A stretch of 64,000 nucleotides of DNA, from positions 3,922,646-3,986,645 of the forward strand of contig NC_020170.2 in assembly GCF_000224145.3 (NCBI RefSeq). The letters are read 5' to 3'. Below are positions 50,001 to 59,400 of the stretch, in pieces. The position numbers were made by a program, and so were the translations under genes. This DNA comes from Ciona intestinalis (lineage: Eukaryota > Chordata > Ascidiacea > Phlebobranchia > Cionidae). Within the stretch, counting starts at the first letter, position 1. Every line of letters starts with the position of its first letter. The notes beneath the pieces were generated by a model. That model saw nothing but the letters and a program-made list of their open reading frames with translations. It did no database searches and was not told the DNA's origin.

Positions 50001-52414
50001 CTAATCGTGCAACTTATGAAATACAATATGGCCATATTGAACGACCAAACCATCAAAACACATCATGGGACTCTGCCAAGTATTAGCTATTCCATACCTA
50101 TCAAAATACCTAGTTTTACACACAGCATGTGTATACAGACTGTTTTTTTGTTGCCAATTCCTTTCTTTCCGTTGTGTTAATTAACCTGATTTAATGTATT
50201 CGATAAAAAGATAAATAATGTATTATTTAGATAAATACTGTATTCGTTACTGTATTCGAAAAGATATTTAAAATTATGTTATTGTATAGCACTATAACAT
50301 ATATTTTACAAAAAAGCAGAGCTCCAGTAAATGGGCACATTCTATTCTGTATGGGTGAGGTCCGTGAGAACCTAGGATTGAGGCCAGACTTGGCCCATTA
50401 CCCCCAAAAAATGGGCACATACATTGATGTGTTAAACATACCAAGCAAGGGTAAAATACAAATATTTTTATCACAGGTTTGAGGTATGGGCGCACAAGTG
50501 GGCTGATCTATCTCAACATAATCTTGGAGTTTCTATTCTAAATGATTCAAAATATGGATATTCATGTTTTGGGAATATGATGCGATTATCATTGTAAGTT
50601 ATTTTGCATACTATATTTTGCAGATTCTACTTGAAGAACTTGGTTAATAAAAAGTTCATTTTTTGTTCATAAAAAAGCCAAATTTTTTAACTTCATATTT
50701 TTTTTGTTTATGAATTTTTCTGGTTTATGGACTTTTTTGTTTATTTGCTTCTCAACCTTTACGCCATGATTCCAAAGTAGGTCTGGATTAGTATTGATTG
50801 GGTTGTCTACCACTGAGGTTCACATACTCTATATAAAACTTTGTAATGGCTTACTTTTTACCACCAAGTAAATATTTTAATTGAGTACTTTGAATTTAAT
50901 GTAACTTGATTTAGGTATCTTGATTTAAGACACAAATGCCCACAATGATAGCAGCGAAAAAAATTAACATGGGTCATTGTTTTTAGACTTCGTTCACCAA
51001 AATCTCCAGATGCGAATACAGATATGGGCGATCATGTGTTCACATATGCAGTCATGCCACATAAAGGTACAATTTGATTGAGCAGAAACTTTTTCTCATG
51101 TGAAATGTATAACTCGTGTGAAAAAGATCTTTTGAGAATTTTTTAATCTGATCTGTTATATTAAATGTTAGTTTAAGCTGAATAAATGTAACTTGTTTTA
51201 TCTTTGCATAGTGGGGCAATTAAAGTCATTATTACACAGGTGTTCTGTTTCATACACCTCATTTTAACTTATTTGATGTTGTTAAACAGATGTATGAAAT
51301 TTAGGCAATCCATAAGGTACCATTGGGTTGGAGCAACTTTGTATTTACCTTAATATAATTGACAGGTACATTCCAAGAAAGTGAAGTTATTCAGCAAGCA
51401 TATCAGCTTAACTACCCCATGCTTGTTGATTATACCAGCAGTGGAACACTTGGTTATAGTTTTGCTAAAGTCTCAAGGAAGGAAATCATATTAGAAAGTT
51501 GCATGAAAAGTCAAATACATTCGTATGTTGTTTTTAAGTTTTAAAATAAGGCATTTGCTTATTCTTACATGACAAGGAAGTGACAGTCATTATAACACGT
51601 TTGTTCATATTTTATACACCTCCTGCCACTTACAAGTTAATAATTATGTAACTTGTTGGGTGATTGTTTTTGCTTGTTTTTTTTGTATGTGTGACAATTT
51701 GGACAACCTATTAGTGACTACTGGGTTTAGGGAAATACTGTTTATTTGTCTTGCCCAAAATCACGCACACACTCACAATAGTAGCATCGAACTGTGCATT
51801 TATTGTATTAGTAGCTGTATGTTTACAATCCTATTTATCTACTTTTGTTTTTTTGCAGGAATGCTATTCTTGTAAGGTTGTATGAAAGTTATGGAAGTTC
51901 AGTTGAAGATGTTACAATATCTTTCCCAAGTCTTAAAATTGAAAAAGTTAATAGGTTTGTATGTTGGGTGCAAACATTTAACCTAAAATAATTTTACAAT
52001 GTCAGTTAATTGGAATTAATATCAATGTAAAAGAGAACTTCTGGCAGTTGTTTGTTGTATAATCTTAAAAAGGCATACCACTAAAAAATTAAAAGATTTG
52101 TATATGAATAGATAAAATGCTCAAATGTGATCCAAATGTATGTATGGCAGACAAAATGTCAGTCCTTCAAGATCACAAATCAAACAATTGCCAGAAGATC
52201 TCTTTTACACTTACAATGAACCTGTCGGCAAAACTATATAGCTATATATTGAATGTTTGCTAAAGTTAAATACAGATATGTAACTCTTCTCTTATTATTT
52301 TACTACAGGTGCAATACTTTAGAAGATCTTAAGGGGGAGGTTAAAGTTAGAGGAAATTCATTCACTGCTAATTTTACTCCTTTCCAAATAAAATCCTTTA
52401 TTGTGCATGTTTAA
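41081..52414 (+). CDS. MAN2C1: Cytosolic alpha-mannosidase 2C1 (GH38)
   Basis: Trims free oligomannosides in the cytosol. Exons: 41081-41190, 41493-41624, 42248-42445, 42778-42955, 43218-43413, 43907-44013, 44443-44553, 44928-45137, 45410-45447, 45849-45906, 46178-46269, 46529-46706, 47187-47375, 47749-47920, 48276-48355, 48761-48978, 49279-49434, 49943-50079, 50477-50593, 50987-51066, 51366-51532, 51859-51954, 52309-52414. The sum is 3126 nt, 1041 residues (human about 1040), with no signal peptide, as expected for this class. Metal site GHCHIDCAWLWPY (about 265-277), nucleophile Asp 380 in [15 protein letters not shown], metal His ~589 in LNQFHDV, and [49 protein letters not shown] all match MAN2C1 specifically. 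Cys replaces the usual Thr after HID. The donor of intron 17 (GTTGGA) is weak. It appears intact. Confidence 0.96.
42090..42214. repeat. Foldback element with GTCCRCTATGTCC motif array
   Basis: The arms GGTCCCTTTAAATAGTGCAT and (inverted) GGTCCCTAAAATTAGTGCGT are mirrored. Between them lie repeats of GTCC-(A/G)CTA-(T/C)(G/A), four or more on the left and the inverse on the right (ATGGACATAGTGGACATAGC). Almost the whole 125 bp can pair as a hairpin. It lies 33 bp upstream of MAN2C1 exon 3. Confidence 0.8.
42480..42777 (+). mobile_element. tRNA-headed SINE with full tail
   Basis: B-box-like ATAGGTTCAAGACTCATCAT near 42498, body to AATTGTCAGTCCAGC, tail from CACCTAGTTACATATGTGG to AAGCAAGTAACATTTATTCA. 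The SINE tail runs straight into the CACACAG acceptor of MAN2C1 exon 4 (42778), so the polypyrimidine and acceptor region may be SINE-derived. Confidence 0.65.
42975..43105 (+). mobile_element. SINE head and body
   Basis: Head GTGCGCCTGTCTCTAACCAA, B-box-like GGGTTCAAGGCTTGTTGC, body to CAACCCAGTGGACACTAATG. It begins about 20 bp after the MAN2C1 exon 4 donor, so exon 4 is bracketed by SINEs. Confidence 0.65.
43700..43895 (+). mobile_element. SINE body and tail
   Basis: CCAACCCTGTGGTCACCAAT through ATCACCACAAAGTTACATGC to AGTAAATTACTTTCATTTATTC. 5'-truncated; directly upstream of MAN2C1 exon 6. Confidence 0.6.
46915..47112 (+). mobile_element. Second SINE-like family, longest copy
   Basis: TTTGATGCTTGATACTGATA, GGGCCTTGGGCAAGACATC, and end TGTGCCACACTAAACGGTCT then CACCTACATAGAATAGA. 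It matches the elements at 16741-17060 and the GTGGGTGAGGTCCT fragments elsewhere. In MAN2C1 intron 12. Confidence 0.5.
49740..49910 (+). mobile_element. SINE body and tail
   Basis: CAAACCCAGTGGTCACTAAT to GGATAAAGTTCATTCATTC; an inverted tail fragment precedes it at 49480-49610. In MAN2C1 intron 17. Confidence 0.6.
51560..51800 (-). mobile_element. SINE body and tail, inverted
   Basis: GACAGTCATTATAACACG to GTGACAATTTGGACAACC, head truncated. In MAN2C1 intron 21. Confidence 0.55.
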
Positions 52415-52539
52415 TTATATCTGTAATTAAAAAAATGCTTTTTTTTTAATATTAATTCATCTGCCCAAGTGCTACGGCATTTAAACTAAATTCTGTATTG
52501 AATGAATGAATAAATGTGACTTACTTTATCCTCGCGTAG

Positions 52540-52895
52540 CCGGTTTTGTGTATATTTTTACCTTTAGGCATAATTGGTCCTCTTGGCGCGAGTGCGCCTT
52601 TTTCTTCTGTTTCACTTACATTGCATAAGATCAGCAGTTCTCGTTGTGTGTATGGTGTAGTAGCGTTGCGTTGGTGTATTGGATTACCGTGGTTAGAACG
52701 TTGTTGTATTTGGTTACTGTGGTCAAGACTTTATAGTGTGATCGAGCGTTATTCTTACCGTTTTCTTATAGTAGTTTTTATATGCCATTAAACTGTTTAG
52801 AAATCCTACACCAGTCTGGTCAATCGTGGTAGGCCATTTGAGTAGCGTCCCGGACCACACTTTACGTAACAACTTTTGGCGATTCTGCCAGGACG
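52540..52895. mobile_element. Possible LTR-retrotransposon fossil (LTR end and leader)
   Basis: A stretch with base composition unlike its neighbours ends in a sequence closing with ACA, followed within a few bases by TGGCGATTCTGCCAGGAC (52877-52894), which has the form of a tRNA primer-binding site. This would suit a Ty3/gypsy-like LTR plus leader. No second LTR and no pol-type sequence is present, so only a small decayed remnant is proposed. Family and age are uncertain; it is probably old. Confidence 0.3.
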
Positions 52896-52936
52896 CTGTT
52901 ACCGTTTGACTGATGTAGGTGTTTCAGCACGACGAT

Positions 52937-53032
52937 GAGCACGATGATAAGCACAATGACGAGCACGATGATAAGCACAATGACGAGCACGATGATGAGC
53001 ACAATGACGAGCACGATGATGAGCACAATGAC
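52937..53032. repeat. 24-bp tandem repeat, four units
   Basis: Four successive 24-bp units differing by one to two bases. On plus the units read Glu-His-Asp-Asp-Lys/Glu-His-Asn-Asp in a 66-codon frame (52919-53119). The frame has no splice sites or promoter evidence, so I treat this as a minisatellite. Confidence 0.8.
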
Positions 53033-53071
53033 AATGTAGACGCCGGGGGAGCTAGCCTTCGTGCTGATGGG

Positions 53072-53243
53072 ACCTGTTCCGAAAGCACAGCGTTAAACGG
53101 TTTGGGCTTTTGTGTGTAGTTTGCTGTGGCGTTCTTCGTATTGTTTCCTAGTATATCTTCCGTTTTATATTTGGCTTTTGTGTTGGGTTGATACGTCTCG
53201 CGATTGTTTCACCTTTAAGCATATAGGTGCTTTCGGAACAGGT
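53072..53243. repeat. Perfect 17-bp inverted repeat
   Basis: ACCTGTTCCGAAAGCAC at 53072-53088 and its exact reverse complement at 53227-53243, 138 bp apart, about 250-400 bp upstream of the creatine kinase TATA box. Confidence 0.85.
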
Positions 53244-53349
53244 GACGTATTTGCTGATACCTTTCGGTACAATGAATTTCGAACGCGACAGTTAATGGTA
53301 GCTGTAGCTTGGTCAAATGTCCCACGTAAAGGCAGTAGAGATTTCAACA

Positions 53350-53355
53350 CAGCTG
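53350..53355 (+). promoter_or_regulatory. E-box CAGCTG upstream of creatine kinase
   Basis: A CAGCTG E-box of the MyoD-preferred type, 118 bp before the TATA box. Its role in muscle expression is inference. Confidence 0.3.
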
Positions 53356-53472
53356 GCGGTAAACAAAACGCGGTAAAATGATTCTAATTGAATAAGGTCT
53401 GTCATTTCTAGCAAGCGCTGACAGGCCTGTCGTTCATTCAATAAGGTTCAACAACGTCGACAGCCGGTCGGG

Positions 53473-53480
53473 TATATAAG
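53473..53480 (+). promoter_or_regulatory. TATA box of creatine kinase
   Basis: TATATAAG about 148 bp before the ATG at 53628. A start near 53503-53510 would give an unspliced 5' leader of about 120 bases, which contains no upstream ATG before 53628. Confidence 0.7.
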
Positions 53481-53627
53481 CCACACTCCAACACTGATTC
53501 TCTACCAGTAGATCGACTACCTTCCAGCAGCAAGAGCATCTCTAGCAGCAAGCTTCTTCCTCGCATAGCAAGTCAGCTTTTCCAGTGTTTATTATCTCTA
53601 CGAGCAAGTACAACGACAAGGAACAGC

Positions 53628-54764
53628 ATGCCGAACACCAACACTGCCCGCTACACCGCTAGTGAAGAATTCCCTGACCTATCCAAGCACAACAACCACA
53701 TGTCTAGATGTCTCACCGAAGAAATCTACAAGAAAATGCGAGCAGTCCAGACTCCCAATGGTTACACCATTGACTCTGCAATCCAAACTGGCGTTGACAA
53801 TCCAGGGCATCCTTTCATCATGACTGTTGGTTGCGTCGCCGGAGATGAAGAATCATACGAAGTCTTCGCCGACCTGTTTGACCCAGTTATCGAGGCTCGA
53901 CACAACGGTTACAAGAAAACCGACATGCACAAGACCGACATCGATCCAACCCACTTGAAAGGAGGCACCAACATGGACCCAAAATACGTGCTTTCATCTC
54001 GAGTCCGCACTGGACGCAGCATCCGTGGCTTGTGTCTTCCACCTCACTGCAGCCGTGCTGAGCGCCGCAAGGTCGAGCAGATTTCGTGCGAGGCCCTGGC
54101 TAAGTTGGATGGCGACCTTAAAGGCAAGTATTACCCACTAAAGGGAATGAGTGAGGAACACCAGGATCAACTCATCAATGATCATTTCCTCTTCGACAAG
54201 CCCGTCTCTCCTCTTCTGCTCGCATCCAACATGGCACGTGACTGGCCCGACGCACGGGGAATCTGGCACAATGACAAAAAGAACTTCTTGGTTTGGGTGA
54301 ATGAAGAAGATCATCTTCGAGTCATCTCAATGGAAAAGGGTGGCAACATCAACGAAGTATTCAAGAGATGGTGCACCGGTCTTCAACTTGTTGAGAAGTA
54401 CATGAAGGAGAGTGGTTACGAATACATGTGGAACTCACATCTTGGATACGTCCTTACTTGCCCAAGCAACCTCGGCACAGGTGTGCGAGCTGGTGTGCAC
54501 TTGAAGATCCCATTGATGTCCAAGTGTCCGCAGTTTGACGAAGTGCTTGGTAAACTTCGCCTGCAAAAGCGTGGAACTGGTGGAGTAGACACTGCTTCAG
54601 AGGGCGGTACATTTGACATCTCTAACGCTGATCGTATCGGTTTCTCCGAAGTTGAGCTTGTGCAGATGGTCATCGATGGTGTTGAGTTTCTCATCGAATG
54701 CGAGAAGAAACTTGAGAAGGGCGAGAGCCTCGAAAGCGACATTAAGGGCCTTAAGCAAAAATAG
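53628..54764 (+). CDS. CK: Creatine kinase, cytosolic type, intronless
   Basis: Phosphagen kinase that transfers phosphate between ATP and creatine. One uninterrupted frame of 378 residues (muscle and brain CK about 381). N-terminal domain [14 protein letters not shown] and [20 protein letters not shown]; catalytic domain [51 protein letters not shown]; reactive Cys 278 in [14 protein letters not shown]; nucleotide-binding [13 protein letters not shown]. No mitochondrial leader or octamer-type N-terminus, so cytosolic. The absence of introns contrasts with every neighbour and with vertebrate CK genes. The sequence is GC-richer with many C-ending codons, as in highly expressed genes. It has its own TATA box. 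It may be an old functional retrocopy or a lineage that lost introns. The isoform cannot be assigned. Confidence 0.97.
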   Translation: MPNTNTARYTASEEFPDLSKHNNHMSRCLTEEIYKKMRAVQTPNGYTIDSAIQTGVDNPGHPFIMTVGCVAGDEESYEVFADLFDPVIEARHNGYKKTDMHKTDIDPTHLKGGTNMDPKYVLSSRVRTGRSIRGLCLPPHCSRAERRKVEQISCEALAKLDGDLKGKYYPLKGMSEEHQDQLINDHFLFDKPVSPLLLASNMARDWPDARGIWHNDKKNFLVWVNEEDHLRVISMEKGGNINEVFKRWCTGLQLVEKYMKESGYEYMWNSHLGYVLTCPSNLGTGVRAGVHLKIPLMSKCPQFDEVLGKLRLQKRGTGGVDTASEGGTFDISNADRIGFSEVELVQMVIDGVEFLIECEKKLEKGESLESDIKGLKQK

Positions 54765-54774
54765 ACCAGTGTCG

Positions 54775-54822
54775 CGTGTATTTGGTTGTTGTGACCCTAT
54801 ACGTGTATTTGGTTGTTGTGAC
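54775..54822. repeat. 27-bp direct duplication in CK 3' region
   Basis: CGTGTATTTGGTTGTTGTGA occurs twice with a 27-bp period directly after the creatine kinase stop codon. It is in the presumed 3' UTR. Confidence 0.8.
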
Positions 54823-54863
54823 ATATATTTTGTGTGTGTATAAAACATTATTTGTCTAGTAAT

Positions 54864-55363
54864 NNNNNNNNNNNNNNNNNNNNNNNNNNNNNNNNNNNNN
54901 NNNNNNNNNNNNNNNNNNNNNNNNNNNNNNNNNNNNNNNNNNNNNNNNNNNNNNNNNNNNNNNNNNNNNNNNNNNNNNNNNNNNNNNNNNNNNNNNNNNN
55001 NNNNNNNNNNNNNNNNNNNNNNNNNNNNNNNNNNNNNNNNNNNNNNNNNNNNNNNNNNNNNNNNNNNNNNNNNNNNNNNNNNNNNNNNNNNNNNNNNNNN
55101 NNNNNNNNNNNNNNNNNNNNNNNNNNNNNNNNNNNNNNNNNNNNNNNNNNNNNNNNNNNNNNNNNNNNNNNNNNNNNNNNNNNNNNNNNNNNNNNNNNNN
55201 NNNNNNNNNNNNNNNNNNNNNNNNNNNNNNNNNNNNNNNNNNNNNNNNNNNNNNNNNNNNNNNNNNNNNNNNNNNNNNNNNNNNNNNNNNNNNNNNNNNN
55301 NNNNNNNNNNNNNNNNNNNNNNNNNNNNNNNNNNNNNNNNNNNNNNNNNNNNNNNNNNNNNNN
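54864..55363. other. 500-N assembly gap
   Basis: Exactly 500 N, probably a gap of unknown true size. No repeated flank like that at 1551. It may hide upstream exons of the plus-strand gene ending at 55759. Confidence 0.9.
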
Positions 55364-55437
55364 ATCCAGTTGAAATGGAAGGAGGGGCGGTACAACCACC
55401 TGAAACATGAATAGAAACAGATTTGTGATAGATATTA

Positions 55438-55535
55438 TTCTATTCTATGTGGGTAAGGTTCTGTAGCGTGGCACGTCATGGGTCCTAGGATTTAGGCCAG
55501 GATTGGCCCATTACCTTATCACCTTAGGTTCTACC
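55438..55535. mobile_element. GTGGGTGAGGTCCT-family SINE end
   Basis: TCTATGTGGGTAAGGTTCTG, then TAGGATTTAGGCCAGGATTG and GGCCCATTACC. Fragment of the second SINE-like family. Confidence 0.5.
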
Positions 55536-55559
55536 GCATGGACCTTACTATTTTTTCAG

Positions 55560-55759
55560 AGTTGGCCCATCACATTACATCTGGTTCTAAATTTTCGTAC
55601 TTACTTCCACAAGTTGGAGAGGCGTTTACCCATGCACCAGCATTACATAAATTTGAAGAAAAACCAAACAGCAAGAGTGGGGAAGAGCATGTGTACGCTA
55701 CAACTGAACCAGATGGAAATATTGTTGGATTTATGCCGCTGCTGGGAACTAGAGCATAG
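55560..55759 (+). CDS. Terminal exon of an unidentified plus-strand gene (partial)
   Basis: After a strong acceptor (TTTTTTCAG at 55551-55559) a frame of 66 codons runs to TAG (55757-55759). The product is protein-like: LAHHITSGSKFSYLLPQVGE, THAPALHKFEEKPN, GEEHVYATTEPDGNIVGFMP, ending LLGTRA. The upstream part must lie before or within the N gap at 54864-55363. A short acidic-proline frame just after the gap (55364-55408) may be another end of the same gene. I do not recognise the family. It converges on the minus-strand CCP gene. Confidence 0.45.
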
Positions 55760-56414
55760 GTGAGACCAACACTGGTGGCAGGTGGTTGGCCACATGCTGA
55801 AAATGAACAAAATTAAATGAATGAATGAATGTAACTTATTTATCCTCGCGTGGCAGGGCAACATTAGTCGTTATAACAAAATTAATTTAGTTAAAATCTT
55901 GACCGGACATGGAGACTCAATCATGTTTTGTACTTTCTTATGTAAAATATTTGTGAAGTAATATTACTGTAAAAAAATTACATTGCATATAAATCATGCT
56001 TGGTTATTGTTATAACAACTTGAACCCATTACTGACCACTGTTGTAGCAATTACTATTATGTTTTGCCCCAGCACATGCTGAATTTGGTGGCAGTGTCAA
56101 ACCTTGAACCCATATCGCTGGGCTAGAGACAAGAGTGCTTACCACTTATGTCACGAAGCCAACATATTTCCAAGCCAGACGAAACACTGACCACTGTGTT
56201 GTAGCAATTACTATCTTGCCCGACATTTTAAAAAAGTTTTAAACCTTTTAACTTATATCCCCTGGACTATAGACAGACGTGCTAGCTAATGTTCCACAGT
56301 GCCGGTAAACCTTTTAACCCCAGTGCCAGACACATCTCTAAATAATGGGCCATGGTGCCGAGGAAATCTCTTAGAAATCTTTAACAAAGTGCCACGGTGC
56401 TGGACTTCCCCTAC
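55760..56414. other. Intergenic with SINE remnants
   Basis: SINE tail at about 55815-55880 and a SINE head/body near 55980-56160, with a second head-like copy to about 56300. The 3' end of the minus-strand CCP gene should lie here, but I could not identify its last exon or a poly(A) signal. Confidence 0.4.
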
Positions 56415-59400
56415 CTGCAATACAAGCAGGTGCTCCACCTGACCAAACCCCACAAGCACCACATACGATTGTGCTGCTAGTGCCACTTGTAAATGTAAAG
56501 CCAGGGAGGCACGAATATGTGATTACTTGTCCTATAGGGTTCAATCCACCAGGAATTGAAGGGATGCCTGGTCGTCCATTAGCAGAGGTGGGCTGAGGTG
56601 CCGCTGGACAGAGGAAAAAAAAAGGGAATTAAATAGCNNNNNNNNNNNNNNNNNNNNNNNNNNNNNNNNNNNNNNNNNNNNNNNNNNNNNNNNNNNNNNN
56701 NNNNNNNNNNNNNNNNNNNNNNNNNNNNNNNNNNNNNNNNNNNNNNNNNNNNNNNNNNNNNNNNNNNNNNNNNNNNNNNNNNNNNNNNNNNNNNNNNNNN
56801 NNNNNNNNNNNNNNNNNNNNNNNNNNNNNNNNNNNNNNNNNNNNNNNNNNNNNNNNNNNNNNNNNNNNNNNNNNNNNNNNNNNNNNNNNNNNNNNNNNNN
56901 NNNNNNNNNNNNNNNNNNNNNNNNNNNNNNNNNNNNNNNNNNNNNNNNNNNNNNNNNNNNNNNNNNNNNNNNNNNNNNNNNNNNNNNNNNNNNNNNNNNN
57001 NNNNNNNNNNNNNNNNNNNNNNNNNNNNNNNNNNNNNNNNNNNNNNNNNNNNNNNNNNNNNNNNNNNNNNNNNNNNNNNNNNNNNNNNNNNNNNNNNNNN
57101 NNNNNNNNNNNNNNNNNNNNNNNNNNNNNNNNNNNNNNNNNNNNNNNNNNNNNNNNNNNNNNNNNNNNNNNNNNNNNNNNNNNNNNNNNNNNNNNNNNNN
57201 NNNNNNNNNNNNNNTGATGTCCAGTGCTATCTCACAGTGGTTAATGATCCCTTATCTTTAGCTCAGTGGTAATGGGTTCCAGGCTCGACGCTGCTACCTC
57301 CTTGGACATGTGTTGGAGCAAACTGGATAGTGATTGCTACAAACGGTGGTCAGTAATGAGTTTAAATTGGCAGTCATATAGAAAACATTATCTGGCATGT
57401 TTTAACTTAGGGCAAGACGTTTACATGCAACGGTTCACTAAAAATAAACAATCTTACAGGCGCTGCATATGTCCTGGCAAAGGGGCACAAGCCGAGGGTA
57501 ATGCGCCAAACCTGGATTAATCCAAAGACCTCAGTCACATAGCATTCTACATTAAATTGATATTGATAAAAAGTGCTTGTGAAATTACCTGTACAAGTGG
57601 GGGATTGGTTTACCCAAACAGTTCCTAAACAACGGTTTGTTTGTGACCCAGATAGTGGGGAAGCATTTGAACAACTGTACGTTATGGTGGTGGTGACTGG
57701 GTATGTAGTTTGTATTGGTGTGTATGTAACCATAGGGGAAGTTGGGGGAATCCCGCAAGATGATACTGTAAATAGAAATAGGATATAAATAAATAGCTCC
57801 TATGGTTAAAACATCAAAGAAAAAGTTCAATTTGTTACATGTTATGTTTAGGCTAAATAATTTCTTTTTAAAATAATGACATCTTATCCCTTTGCCACAC
57901 TGCCATATTTATGTAGGTTGGTTAGTTTAGTTTTAAATAACCGACTCGTTGGGGCGCAAGATGGGGCAGGTTGGCTCCATGTACCACCAACACAGGTATT
58001 GAGAGTTGCCCCAATCAAATTGTTAGAAGGAAAACAACTATACGTGACAACTTCTCCAACACTGTACAAAGTCTTCACTGGTAAATGGTTTCCATTTCCA
58101 GTAATAGTTGGTGGGGTTCCACAAACTAAATCTGGAATTAAAAAGAGTAAATTGTTGAGTTGAAAAGGGGAAATGTAATTTTTTTGTGGAAATAAATTAT
58201 GAAACAGAGTTAGAAAGTGGGAATCTACTTTACTTTTATTTCATTAGACATACTATATTTTTATTATTTTTTAATAACATATATTGTCTACTGAGACTTT
58301 ATCAGGGTTATAGATGAAATGTTGGTTTTATTAGTAAATTTATTTTTAATAGTACTCATAAGCAGGCACCAGGTGTATAAAACAGAACATTAGTGTTATA
58401 ACTAATGTCAATGCATTGTCACACAAAGATAAAAAATGTTATATTTATTTACATGTTAGCCATACAGGATAGTAATTGCTACAAACGGTGGTCAGTAATG
58501 AGTTTAANNNNNNNNNNNNNNNNNNNNNNNNNNNNNNNNNNNNNNNNNNNNNNNNNNTGTTGAGTTGAAAAGGGGAAATGTAATTTTTTTGTGGAAATAA
58601 ATTATGAAACAGAGTTAGAAAGTGGGAATCTACTTTACTTTTATTTCATTAGACATACTATATTTTTATTATTTTTTAATAACATATATTGTCTACTGAG
58701 ACTTTATCAGGGTTATGGATGAAATGTTGGTTTTATTAGTAAATTTATTTTTAATAGTACTCATAAGCAGGCACCAGGTGTATAAAACAGAACATTAGTG
58801 TTATAACTAATGTCAATGCATTGTCACACAAAGATAAAAAATGTTATATTTATTTACATGTTAGCCATACAGGATAGTAATTGCTACAAACGGTGGTCAG
58901 TAATGAGTTTAAATTGGCAGTCATATAGAAAACATTATCTGGCATGTCTTAACTTAGGGCAAGACGTTTACATGCAACGGTTCACTAAAAATAAAAAATC
59001 TTACAGGCGCTGCATATGTCCTGGCAAAGGGGCACAAGCCGAGGGTAATGCTCCAAACCTGGCTTAATCCAAAGACCTCAGTCACATAGCATTCTACATT
59101 AAATTGATATTGATAAAAAGTGCTTGTGAAATTACCTGTACAAGTGGGGGATTGGTTTACCCAAACAGCTCCTAAACAACGGTTTGTTTGTGACCCAGAT
59201 AGTGGTGAAGCATTTAAACAACTGTACGTTATGGTGGTGGTGACTGGGTATGTAGTTTGTATTGGTGTGTATGTAACATTAGGGGAAGTTGGGGGAATCC
59301 CGCAAAATGATACTGTAAATAGAAATAAGATACAAATAAATAGCTCCTATGGTAAAAAACATCAAGGAAAAATATCAATTTGGAACATGTTATGGCTAAA

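Noticed and set aside
52919-53119. His/Asp-rich 66-aa frame as a metal-binding protein gene
   Set aside because: Explained by a 24-bp minisatellite; no promoter, splice site or conserved context.
53112-53381. 89-aa plus-strand frame upstream of creatine kinase
   Set aside because: Overlaps the inverted repeat and the presumed CK regulatory region; no family resemblance.
57573-57788. Plus-strand frames over the CCP exons (also 59120-59458, 57876-58163, 59418-59705)
   Set aside because: Antisense shadows; the minus strand has the four-cysteine CCP pattern and proper acceptors.
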